A stretch of DNA of 64,000 nucleotides from Bretschneidera sinensis (Eukaryota; Streptophyta; Magnoliopsida; Brassicales; Akaniaceae), in contig CM043705.1 of the NCBI GenBank assembly GCA_023935145.1, positions 18,068,501 through 18,132,500 on the forward strand. The letters run 5' to 3'. The translations under genes were made by a program, and so were the position numbers. Of this stretch, positions 44,101-55,680 are shown piece after piece (the first letter of the stretch is position 1; every line of letters starts with the position of its first letter). The notes under the pieces are model-generated. The model was not told where the DNA came from and searched no databases. It was given only the letters and a program-made list of their open reading frames with translations.

Positions 44101-47100
44101 TGTCCAAGCGTATGAGCTGCGTTGCATACGCTCGACCATGATTTCTCCAAAATCCGAGCCTTGTTAATGCTCGTTTGTATCCTCCAAAAAGTCCAAGTGT
44201 ATGAGCTGCGTTGCATATGCTCGGCCATGATTTCTCCAAAATCTTAGCCTTGTCAACGCTCAGTTGTATCCTCCAAAAAGTCCGAGCGTATGAGCTGTGT
44301 TGCATACACTCGGCCATGATTTCTCCAAAATCCAAGCTTTGTCAACTCTTGGTCGTATTCTCCAAAAAATCCGAGCATATGAGCTGCGATGTATACGCTC
44401 AGCCATGATTTCTCCAAAAAGTCCAAGTGTATGAGCTGCGTTGCATACGCTCGGCCATGATTTCTCCAAAAATCCGTCCATTGTCAACGTTCGGTTGTAT
44501 TCTCCAAAAAGTCCAAGTGTATGTGCTGTGTTGCATATGCTCGGCAATGATTTCTCCAAAATCTGAGCCTTGTCAACGCTCGGTCGTATCCTCCAAAAAG
44601 TCCGAGCGTATGAGCTGCGTTGCGTACACTCGGCTGTGACTTCTCCAAAATCCGAGCCTTGTCAACGCTCGGTCGTATCCTCCAAAAATTCTGAGTGTAT
44701 GAGCTGCGTTGCATACGCTCGGCCATGATTTCTCCAAAATCCGAACCTTGTCAACACTCGGTCGTATTCTCTAAAAAGTCCGAGCATATGAGCTGCGTTG
44801 CATACGCTCGACCATGATTTCTCCAAAAAGTCTGAGTGTATGAGCTGCGTTGCATACGCTCAGCTATGATCTTTCCAAAATTCGGGCCTTATCAATGCTC
44901 GGTCGTATCCTCCAAAAAGTTCAAGCGTATGAGCTGCATTGCATACGCTCGGCTATGATTTCTTCAAAATCCGAGCCTTGTCAATGCTCAGTTGTATTCT
45001 CCAAAAAATCCGACCGTATGAGCTGCGTTGCATACACTCAGCCATAATTTCTCCAAAAACCGAGCCTTATCAACGCTCGGTCGTATCCTCCAAAAGTCCA
45101 AGCGTATGAGCTGCATTGCATACGCTTGACTATGATTTCTCTAAAATCTGAGCCTTGTCAATGCTCGATCGTATCCTCCAAAAAGTCCGAGCGTATGAGC
45201 TGCGTTACATACGCTCGGCCATGATATCTTCAAAATCCAAGTCTTGTCAATGCTCGGTCGTATCCTCCAAAAAGTCCGAGCGTATGATCTGCGTTGCATT
45301 CGCTCGGTCATGATTTTCTCAAAATCTGAGCCTCGCCAACACTCGGTCGTATCTTCCAAAATGTCCAAGCGTATGAGTTGCGTTGCATACACTCGACCAT
45401 GATTTTTCCGAAATCTAAGCCTTGTCAATGCTCGTTTGTATCCTCCAAAAAGTCCAGGTGTATGAGCTGCGTTGCATATGCTCGGCCATGATTTTTCCAA
45501 AATCTTAGCCTTATCAACGCTCAGTTGTATCCTCCAAAAAGTCTGAAAGTATGAGCTGCGTTGCATACGCTCAGTCATGATTTCTCCAAAATCCAAGCCT
45601 TGTCAACGTTCGGTCGTATTCTCCAAAAAATCCGAGCATATGAGTTGCGATGCATACGCTCGGCCATGATTTCTCCAAAAAGTTCGAGTGCATGAGCTGC
45701 GTTGCATACGCTCGGCCATGATTTCTTCAAAAATTCGACCATTGTCAACGTTTGGTTGTATTCTCCAAAAAGTCCAAGTGTATGTGCTGTGTTGCATACG
45801 CTCGACCATGATTTCTCCAAAATTCGAGCCTTGTCAACGCTCGGTCGTATCCTCCAAAATGTCCGAGTGTATGAGCTGTGTTGCATACACTTAGCTATGA
45901 TTTCTCCAAAATCCGAGCCTTGTCAACGCTCGGTTGTATCCTCCAAAAATTCTGAGTGTATGAGCTACGTTATATACGCTCGGCCATGATTTCTCCAAAA
46001 TCTGAACCTTTTCAACGCTCGGTTGTATTCTCCAAAAAGTTCGAGCGTATGAGCTGCATTGTATACACTCGGCCATGATTGCTCCAAAACCTGAGCCTTG
46101 TCAACGCTCAGTCGTATCCTCCCAAAACTCCGAGTGTATGAGCTGTGTTGCATACACTCGGCCATGATTTCTCCAAAATCCGAGCCTTGTCAACGCTCGA
46201 TCGTATTCTCTAAAAAGTTCGAGCATATGAGCTGCGTTGCATACGCTCGACCATGATTTCTCCAAAAAGTCTGAGTGTATGAGCTGCGTTGCATACGCTC
46301 GGCTATGATCTTTCCAAAATCAGAGCCTTATCAACGCTCGGTCGTCTCCTCCAAAAAGTCCGAGCGTATGAGTTGCATTGCATATGCTCGGCCATGATTA
46401 CTCCAAAATCAGAGCTTTATCAACGCTCGATCGTATTCTCCAAAATTTCTGAGCGTATGAGCTGCGTTGCATACGCTCGGCCATGATTTCTTCAAAAAGT
46501 CCGAGTGTATGAGCTGCTTTGCATACACTTGGTCATGATCTCTCCAAAATCCGAGCCTTGTAAACGCTTGGTCGATCCTCCAAAAAGTCCGAGCATATGA
46601 GCTGCGTTGCATACACTCGGCTGTGATTTCTCCAAAATCCGAGCCTTGTCAACGCTCGGTCGTATCCTCCAAAAATTTTGAGTGTATGAGCTACGTTGCA
46701 TACGCTCGGCCATGATTTCTCCAAAATCCGAGCCTTGTAAATGCTCGGTCTTATCCTCCGAAAAATCCGAGCATATGAGCTGCGTTGCATACACTCGACT
46801 ATAATTTCTGCAAAATTCAAGCCTTGTCAACGCTTGGTCATATTCTTCAAAAAGTTCGAGCGTATGAGCTGCGTTGCATACGCTCGGCCATGATTTCTCC
46901 AAAAAATTCGAGCGTATGGGTTGCGTTGCATACGCTCGGCCTTGATTTCTCTAAAAATCTGAGCCTTGTAAACGCTCGGTCGTATCCTCCAAAAAATCCG
47001 AGCGGATGAGTTGCGTTACATACGCTCGGTCATGATTTCTCCAAAATTTGAGCCTTGTCAATGCTCGGTCGTATCCTCCAAAAAGTCCGAGCGTATGATC

Positions 47101-48690
47101 TGCGTTGCATTCGCTCGGTCATGATTTCCCCAAAATCTGAGCCTTGTCAGCACTCGGTCGTATCTTCCAAAATGTCCAAGCGTATGAGCTGCGTTGCATA
47201 CGCTCGACCATGATTTCTCCAAAATCCGAGCCTTGTTAATGCTCGTTTGTATCCTCCAAAAAGTCCAAGTGTATGAGCTGCGTTGCATATGCTCGGCCAT
47301 GATTTCTCCAAAATCTTAGCCTTGTCAACGCTCAGTTGTATCCTCCAAAAAGTCCGAGCGTATGAGCTGCATTGCATACGCTCGGCCATGATTTCTCCAA
47401 AATCCAAGCTTTGTCAACCCTTGGTCGTATTCTCCAAAAAATCCGAGCATATGAGCTGCGATGTATACGCTCAGCTATGATTTCTCCAAAAAGTCCAAGT
47501 GTATGAGCTGCGTTGCATACGCTCGGCCATGATTTCTCCAAAAATCCGTCCATTGTCAACGTTCGGTTGTATTCTCCAAAAAGTCCAAGTGTATGTGCTG
47601 TGTTGCATATGCTCGGCCATGATTTCTCCAAAATCTGAGCCTTGTCAACGCTCGGTCGTATCCTCCAAAAAGTCCGAGCGTATGAGCTGCGTTGCGTACA
47701 CTTGGCTGTGATTTCTCCAAAATCCGAGCCTTTTCAACGCTTGGTCGTATCCTCCAAAAATTCTGAGTGTATGAGCTGCGTTGCATACGCTCGGCCATGA
47801 TTTCTCCAAAATCCGAACCTTGTAAACGCTCAGTTGTATTCTCCAAAAAGTCCGAGCGTATGAGCTGCGTTGCATACACTCGGCCATGATTGCTCCAAAA
47901 CCTGAGCCTTGTCAACGCTCGGTCGTATCCTCCAAAAACTCCGAGCGTATGAGCTGTGTTGCATACACTCGGCCATGATTTCTCCAAAATCCGAGCCTTG
48001 TCAACGCTCGGTCGTATTCTCTAAAAATTCCGAGCATATGAGCTGTGTTGCATACGCTCGACCATGATTTCTCCAAAAAGTCTGAGTGTATGAGCTGCGT
48101 TGCATACGCTCGGCTATGATCTTTCCAAAATCCGAGCCTTATCAACGCTCGGTCGCATCCTCCAAAAAGTTCGAGTGTATGAGCTGCGTTGCATACGCTC
48201 GGCTATTATTTCTCCAAAATCCAAGCCTTGTCAACGCTCAGTTGTATTCTCCAAAAAATCCGACCGTATGAGCTACGTTGCATACGCTCAGCCATAATTT
48301 CTCCAAAAACCGAGCCTTGTCAACGCTCAGTCGTATCCTCCAAAAGTCCGAGCGTATGAGCTGCAATGCATACGCTTGACCATGATTTCTCCAAAATCTG
48401 AGCCTTGTCAACGCTCGATCGTATCCTCCAAAAAGTCCGAGCATATGAGCGCGTTGCATACGCTCGGCCATGATATCTTCAAAATCCAAGTGTTGTCAAC
48501 GCTCGGTCGTATCCTCCAAAAAGTCCGAGCATATGAGCTGCGTTGCATAAACTTGGCCATGATTTCTCCAAAATCCAAGCCTTGTCAACGTTCGGTCATA
48601 TTCTCCAAAAAGTTCGAGCGTATGAGTTGCGTTGCATACGCTCGGCCATGATTTCTCCAAAAAGTCCGAGCGTATGAGCTGCGTTGCATA
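38110..48690. repeat. Large tandem hairpin array of element C (89-bp unit, about 10.6 kb)
   Basis: Roughly 120 units. The 89-bp consensus has two inverted repeats: CCGAGCGTATG / CATACGCTCGG with loop AGCTGCGTTG, and CCGAGC / GCTCGG with loop CTTGTCAAC. Shorter units of about 52 bp lack the second hairpin. CCATGATTTCTCCAAAA and GTCGTATCCTCCAAAAA link the hairpins. Longer duplicated blocks are visible: 43986-44228 and 47058-47300 have identical translations, offset 3072; blocks offset by about 854 also recur. All reading frames of 60-200 codons here come from the repeat. The array occupies the same place as in A and B but ends without a polypurine tract or LTR. Confidence 0.95.
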
Positions 48691-48888
48691 ACTGCGCTCG
48701 ATCCCAAGGGAGGTGCGCTTGAGTGCACTTTGTTGGATTGCAGAACTTTACTTTTTACTCCTTAGAGCTCCAAAATGTCATCTTTTTGTCAAAGCCCTGT
48801 GAAAAACACATAAAACATGAAAATGAAATAGAATCTACTAAAATAGATAACCAAAGAACCTAACAAGCATAAATTAAGGGGTTTATCA
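48691..48888. other. Possible truncated LTR end between array C and element E
   Basis: The array breaks off into TGCGCTCGATCCCAAGGGAG, a motif style seen in solo LTR copy 1 (22780-22905). It is followed by AT-rich sequence ending GGGGTTTATCA. This could be the end of another LTR. No partner copy was found. Confidence 0.3.
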
Positions 48889-48902
48889 CCTAGCTTTTAA
48901 AG

Positions 48903-49995
48903 TGTAGATTGAGGTTTCAACCCAAGAGGGGGGTAAATTGGGTTTTAAAAACTTTTGCAGATTAAAACATAAGTTTATTAAAACAAATAACACAACAAGC
49001 ATATAATAACTAATATGTGTTGTAAATAAAGAGATTAAGGAATAGAGGATGCAAACTCAGTTTATAGTGGTTCGGCAATATCGGAATCCTTTCGACCCTA
49101 CGTCCACTTTCTTCAAGGAACCTCCTTGAAGTACTCCACTAAGAAACTTAGTCTTGCAACTTCACGTGTGTTGCACAATCCTTACAATCCCTTCCTCTTG
49201 GAAGCAAACTCCTTCCTCTCGGAAGCAAGAAATCCCTTCCTTTCGGAAGCAAATCCCTTTACAATAAATACTGTAAAGAAAACAGTAGAGAGACAACAAT
49301 GGAAGCTTATACAACTGAATAATATCTCTCTTTTTAGGTAAAGCTTGAGGAATGACTCAACATTCAAATTTTCAAAGCTTTTTGAGTATCAATGAGCAAA
49401 AACCTGTTTGAATGTGTAAAGTTCTATTTTGAAATACTCAGTAGTGTGGGTTTAAATAGCCTTGTTAAAATATTTCCGTTTTGAATTAATTTGGTACACT
49501 TTTGTACTTCAAATGTACAGGTCGGGCGCTATAACAGTCATATTTTTCGAATTACCAGTCGACTGGGTCTTAGTACCAATCGACTGGGTCCTCTTTAAAA
49601 ATCACATGAAGCATCCAGTCGACTGGGAACATACTGACCTTTATACTAGAAGACTGGTATAAGTACCCAATCGACTGGGTTGCTTTAACAAACCAGTTTT
49701 CATATGTTGAATAGATTTTAACTTTAAAAACATTTGTTTAAAAGGTTATGTTAAAATGGGTTTTCAAAACGAGCCATTTGACAAGCTAATTACCTGAACA
49801 AGTGAGACTTACAACTTGATTTAATACCATAGACCTATTCTAGTTCTTCTATCTTCACTTGATGTTTGATTCGGGTTGAGTTCTTGCACCTTGATCCTTG
49901 GTTGAATGCTTTTATTGCTTAATACACTTAGATAGCATCGTTATTATAATAAGAGTTGTGTTTTGTCATCATTAAAATACAGGTGAGGGTCAACA
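48903..49995 (-). mobile_element. 3' LTR of copia element E
   Basis: 1093 bp. On + it reads TGTAGATTGAGG to GGGTCAACA. It matches the 5' LTR except for a deletion of about 140 bp between AAAATCACA and TGAAGCATCC (near 49600), which removed most of the CCAGTCGACTGG cluster. Confidence 0.92.
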
Positions 49996-50686
49996 ATCTC
50001 TCTTTTTTGGATGATGACAAAACTAATAAGAGAAAACAGTTTAAGAAAAACTAAGTGTTAGGTTTTTGAGAAAAATTGGGCAGAGTTTCCTCTGTTTTTT
50101 TAGTAAAACCAACATGTAAACAAGTAAACGTAGTTTATTTACAACTCAACCAGCCAAGACAACATATATAAACATATTCCAATATCTTTGTAGCAATACT
50201 CCCCTTAAATCTATACATTATGTTGAGTTTACATTAGATTTTCACATTTTCTCATTTAGATTTTCATATTTTCTAATTTTCTCCCCCATTTTGACAACAG
50301 CAGAAAAATGGGCCAAAAACTAAAAAATAAGCTACTTAGCTATAATAATCATCTAGGGTATGCATAAACAAACTTGTACATGGAAATTTGGCTCCATTCG
50401 GAGTTAAAAAGCCTTCCTAGGAGGTCCCGAAAGTTTCCATACAAGCAGAAAAAGTTTCAAAGCATATACCAAATTTAAGCAGATATAAAGCATGCAACTA
50501 TATTATACATATGTAAACCAAGTGTATGAAATAGGTCTAAGCATAAATAATCGATAAATACACCAGTCTATACAAATTAGGCTTCGTAGAGCTGAAACAT
50601 AAGTATAAATACAATAAAATATGTCCGTGCTAAGACACTTAGAAAGTAAAATACTAAGTACATCATAAAGAAGATAGAAAAGAGAC
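49996..50686 (-). other. 3' untranslated region of E with two polypurine tracts
   Basis: The minus strand has CCAAAAAAGAGAGAT directly before the 3' LTR (49996-50010) and a second purine tract, AAAATGGGGGAG, at 50281-50292. Several polypurine tracts upstream of the 3' LTR are typical of Sireviruses. No coding frame is seen. Confidence 0.65.
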
Positions 50687-51901
50687 TTAATGAATAAGAT
50701 CCCGAATCTCAGCTAGGGAACTCTCGGTGCACTCTCGGTGTAGCTCGAAGTCATCCCGAAGGTGCTCAAGAAGGAGCTCAACGTCTGGAATCTGGACTGC
50801 ATGGTCAGTTGGAGGCCCGTGATAGCCTAAGTAGATCATCGTACCCAGCCTGACCAGCACTCGAGTCACCTGGAGAAGGTGTTCGGGCATCCGTATCCAT
50901 ATCAGCAGCAGCAGCAGCATCCTCTCCTCATCATCACTGCTTTCATCCTCCCTAATCCGTATGTGCTTCCCGGCCTTTGAGTAGATGAGGTCGTCGCGGA
51001 CCGTGCATCCTATCTTTTTTAGCTATGAGGCACTGATGATGTCCTTTGGCCCGATATCCTGAGCCTCGGAGGAGGGGAGAGGCACTCGGAAGTGCTGGAG
51101 TATGAGCGTGATGAGCATTCCGTAGGGAAGATATCCAGAGTCGTTCACTTCGCCATTAATCATGTTGGCGAGCAACAGGGGGTATATATTGAAGTGGTGC
51201 CCAGTTTTAAGGCACCAAATCAATACGGTATATATTTTTGATAGATACCCTCGACTCCCTAGTCTTGAGTGGATAGTCCAACTCACGATGAGATTGAACA
51301 ATTTCGAGTCTAGGGGCATATCACTACATGTGTGAAATGTAGTGGGTCTGAACACATAGTTAGGGTCGCCGCTAACTATCTGACACGCCTCCTCAACATC
51401 GAAATTGTCTAGCCATCCATCCAGACTCCATTGGATCCTTCCCACAGGGATCCTCAAAATGCTCATCAAGAGGTCAATATTGACCTCTAACTCCACACCC
51501 ATAACACTGGTTCTGAATCTCAGAGCCAGTGGACTGGGTTTTACCAAGTTCGCATAGAACTGGTGAATCAGTCGTGGGTAGTATTTCTCATGTACCTTGA
51601 CCAGTGGGGTCAAGTGTATTGCCTCGAAAGCAGATAAAATATCGAAATTACCATGATGAATAGAGTCGAAGTCAATAACTCTACCCGCCATGATTTTCTT
51701 GTTGTGAATGATTGAATTATACCTGGCCTTCGCTGCAGAGCTGAAAAATAGAGACTCATCAAGCTCTGTTTTGGGCTTCTTGCTTGATGAGCCCACCATG
51801 CCCTTCCCCAATGACTCTAGAGCCATCGATTTGGTGAACCTTGGCCTTGTAGGCGCATGGGGTCCCCCAATGGTGGTCTTTATCTGGATTCTTTCAGACA
51901 T
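50687..51901 (-). pseudogene. Extra ORF of element E in env-like position (putative plant transposon protein domain)
   Basis: A 405-codon frame broken only by one TAG at 51023-51025; the frame before and after it is the same. The N terminus is basic/Ser-rich (MSERIQIKTTIGGPHAP), followed by a globular part with YPRLIHQFYANLVKP and VMGVELEVNIDLLMSILRIP. This FYANL ... (V)xGV ... pattern resembles the putative plant transposon protein domain (PF20167). Later parts include PLDSKLFNLIVSWTIHSRLG, an acidic EDESSDDEE stretch and a helical, Leu/Glu-rich C terminus. No signal peptide or membrane segment is evident, so it does not look like an envelope protein. Function unknown; it lies between pol and the 3' LTR on the same strand as pol. 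Confidence 0.7.
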
Positions 51902-52124
51902 TTTGGAAGAAAATGAGTTTTTGGGTAAAAGTAGTTTTAAGAGGAAATGAGAGATTTCAACCGTAGAAAGTTGAAATAGATGTTTGGGATGAGTAGATCA
52001 ATGTGCTTAGGTAGTGTTTTGAAGGTTTTTGGATCAAAATGGCGAGATTTTGTTGAGAGAGAAAGCTAGAGTTTTTGAAAATGGCATAAAATATGGAAAA
52101 AATGAAAAGCCTATTTATAGAATC

Positions 52125-52425
52125 GCGATACCAATAGACTAGGGTATGGATACCAGTCGACTGGGTCCATTTGCAAAGATGAACATTTTGGATACCAGTC
52201 AACTGGGTCAGGGTACCAATCGACTGGAAAAATAGACAGAGAGATGCCAGTCGACTGGGTAGTTCTTACCAGTCGACTGAGGTGATAACTGAGTTTCAAA
52301 ATTTTGGCTCCAAACAAGGTCTAGTTGAACTAGTCGACTGGTATTGACTTACCAGTCGACTAGGAAATTAGGCAGTGACTTTCCAGTCGACTGGGATAGA
52401 CTTACTAGTCAATTGGACTCTTTGA
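52125..52425. repeat. Cluster of CCAGTCGACTGG palindromes in element E interior
   Basis: About ten copies, perfect or with one to three changes, of the 12-bp palindrome CCAGTCGACTGG lie between pol and the extra ORF (near 52130, 52152, 52196, 52216, 52247, 52269, 52330, 52351, 52382 and 52403). The same motif is clustered in the LTRs. Confidence 0.85.
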
Positions 52426-52556
52426 GAAACTTTTCAGTTTTGAGTCTTAGCACAAAATTTGTTTATCTATGCCATCTTGTGTGAGAGAAATATTAAACAA
52501 GGATTAATACTCATTCACTAGATGTCAAATATGCATAATGATGAATGATGAAGCAA

Positions 52557-55500
52557 TTAGACATTCAGTCTATCATAGTTCAACAATCCCATTAATAGTC
52601 TAATTTTACAGAAGCTAGCTTTACTTAGAAGTTTTGTAAGAATGTCAGCTATTTGATCTTCTGATGGTATGAATTCTAGTCTTATATCACCTTTTTTAGC
52701 ATGGTCTCTTAAGAAATGATGTCTAATTTCTGTGTTTAGTTCTAGAGTGCTGAATAGGGTTCTTGGTTAGGTTGATAGCACTAGTATTATCACAATGAAT
52801 TGGGATACTTTTAAAGATCATGCCATAGTCTTCTAGTTGTTATTTTATCCATAACACTTGAGCGCAACAACTTCCAGCTGCTATATATTTCGCATCGGAG
52901 GTTGATAGTGCAACTGAGTTTTGTTTCTTGGAAAACCAAGAGGTTAACATTGCACCTAAGAATTGGCATGTTCCACTTGTTCTTTTTCTATCTAACCTAC
53001 ATCCAGCAAAATCAGCATCTGAATATCCTATAAGCTCAAAAGATAAATCTCTAGAGTACCATAATCCTATGGTTTGAGTTCCTTGTAGATATCTAAGGAT
53101 TCTTTTTACTGCAACTACATGTGATTCCTTAGGATTAGCCTGAAATCTAGCATACATGCATACACTGAACATTATATCAGGTCTACTTGCAGTTAAATAA
53201 AGCAAAACTCTTATCATGCTTCTATAATATTTAGTATCTACGCATTTACCTCTTTCATCAAGATTAAGTTTTGTTGTTGTGCTCATAGGAGTTGCAAGTG
53301 GCTTTGAGCTTTCCATCCCGAACCTCTTTAATAGTTCCTTAGTGTACTTTGATTGATTGATGAAGATGACTCCTTTTAATTGTTTGGTTTGAAGTCTAAG
53401 GAAGTACGTAAGTTCTTCCATCATGCTCATTTCAAACTCACCTTGCATGCATTTTGCAAACTCTTGACACATAGATTCATTAGTATCACCAAATATAATA
53501 TCATCAACATATATTTGAACTAGTAAAGTGTCATTTTTATGAGTTTTTGTAAAAAAAGTTGTGTCTATCTTACCTCTTATAAAGTCATTGCCAATAAAAA
53601 ATTTACTTAGTCTTTCATACCATGCCCTTGGAGCTTGCTTTAACCCATATAGCACTTTAGAAAGCTTGTGGACATGATTTAGAAGACTAGGATTCTCAAA
53701 TCCAAGAGGTTGCTTAACATAAACCTCTTCTTCTATAAAGCCATTTAAAAATGCACGTTTAACATCCATTTGAAATAACTTAAACTTATTAAAGCATGCA
53801 AAGGCTAATAACATTCGAATAGCTTCTAATCTAGCTACGGGAGCATAGGTCTCATCAAAGTCTATTCCTTCTTCTTGATTATATCCCTTAGCAACTAGTT
53901 TAGCCTTGTTTCTAGTTACTATTCCATTTTCATCCATCTTATTTCTAAATATCCATTTAGTTCCGATTATTGTATGATTCTTAGGTCTAAGAACTAGATT
54001 CCATATATTGTTCCTTTTAAATTGATTTATTTCTTCGTGCATTGTAATTATCCAATCATTATCCTTTTCAGCTTTAATAAATGTCTTAGGTTCTATTTGA
54101 TACAAATAGGCTACATAATTGCAAATATTTCTAATAGAGGAATGAGTTCTTACCCCTTGTGAAGGATCACCAATAACTTGATCAATCGGGTGATAATTTA
54201 CATACCTCCAATCTTTGGGAAGATTATCCTCTTGTCGGCTTGTACATGGTTGGTCTACTTTGAGAGTTTTCATCTCTCCATTTGTTTGAGGTGGACTCTC
54301 CTTTGGGTCAACAATAGTAGTAGGAGTTTCTGTTCTTGGAATAAAATTTACATCATCATTAAAAGAAACTTCTCTACTTCTAATTGGGTTAGACTCATCA
54401 AGAGTTACATGTACGGATTCTTCTACCACTAGAGTTCTCTTGTTGAAAACTCTATAAGCCTTACTAGAGGTTGAATATCTTAAAAATATTCTTTCATCGG
54501 TCTTAGAATCAAATTTACCCAAGTTAGTTTTATTGTTATTTAGTATGAAGCATTTACAACCAAAGGTACTAAAATAAGAAATATTAGGCTTTCTACCTTT
54601 CCATAATTCATATGGAGTTTTGTCAAGTATAGGCCTAATTAAAATTCTATTTAAGATATAGCAAGAAATGTTTACCGTTTCAGCCCAGAAGTATTTTGGT
54701 AAATTATTTTCACAAAGCATTGTTCTTGAAAATTCTTCTAGAACTCTATTTTTCCTCTCAATAACTCCATTTTGTTAAGGAGTTCTAGGGTTTGAAAAGT
54801 TGTGATCAATTCCATTTTCATCACAAAATTTTGAAAAACTTTAGTTTTCAAATTCTTTTCCATGATCACTTTTAATGCTTGAAATACAAATTCTTTTTTC
54901 ATTTTGAACCTTTTTGCAAAAGTTTTTAAATCCTTTGAAAGCTTCATCCTTGTAAGCAATAAAAATAACAAAGGTATATCTTGAATAGTCATCAACAATA
55001 ACAAGAGCATATTGATGGCCACCTAGACTAATGGTACTAATTGGACCAAATAAGTCCATATGCAAGAGTTCCAAAGGTCTAGTAGTTGAGACTACATTCT
55101 TTGATTTAAAAGAAATCCTAGTTTGTTTTCCCATTTGACAAGCATCACATACTTTGTCTTTTTCAAAATTGATTTTGGGAAGTCCGATAACTAAATCTTT
55201 TCTTGAAATGATTTTCAGCAAGTTCATGTTCACATGACCAAGCCTTCTATGCCATAGCCATGGATTTTCACTAATGGCAGGAAAACATTTTTCATTTTCA
55301 GAATGCAAAGATTTCAAGTCAACTATATAGACATTTTCATGTCTATGGCCAACAAATTTAATCTTGTTACTCTTGATGTCTATATCTAGACAATGAGAGG
55401 TCTCAAATATAACTTTGCTGCCTTTGTCACAAAGTTGACTAATACTTAGTAAATTTGGCTTAAGGTCTTGTACTAGCAATACATTATCTATGGTTGAGAA

Positions 55501-55680
55501 ATCATTACCAGCTTTTCCATGCCCCATGATCTTTATTTTTGTGTTGTCTCCAATGGTGACAAGTCCACCATCTCTTAGAGTTAGCTCATTGAATACATTT
55601 TTATCACCGGTCATGTGTTTTGAGCATCCACTATCAAGGTACCAACAGTTACCCTTTTTCCTTGGTGTGCAGACATATCT
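52557..55680 (-). pseudogene. copia pol of element E (protease end, integrase, RT, RNase H)
   Basis: Minus strand. Protease trace WYLDSGCSKHMTGD (about 55650-55600), pre-integrase HRRLGHVN, then the integrase core (MDLFGPIS, DDYSRYTFV, IKSDHGKEFEN) up to a stop at 54841. [10 protein letters not shown] is in the next frame. A long open frame (54720-52840) has the integrase C terminus, RT ([52 protein letters not shown]) and RNase H ([10 protein letters not shown]). The RNase H signature EAEY reads DAKY. A stop at 52840 and a shift precede IHCDNTSAINLT and the end at 52557. RT is intact in sequence, but the polyprotein cannot be made in one piece. Confidence 0.92.

Noticed and set aside
38110..48690. 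A CRISPR-like array or a family of small genes
   Set aside because: Direct tandem units without unique spacers in a plant retrotransposon; frames shift between units because 89 is not a multiple of three.
50687..51901. A true retroviral-type envelope gene in element E
   Set aside because: No signal peptide, membrane anchor or Cys pattern; it looks like a soluble plant transposon-associated protein.
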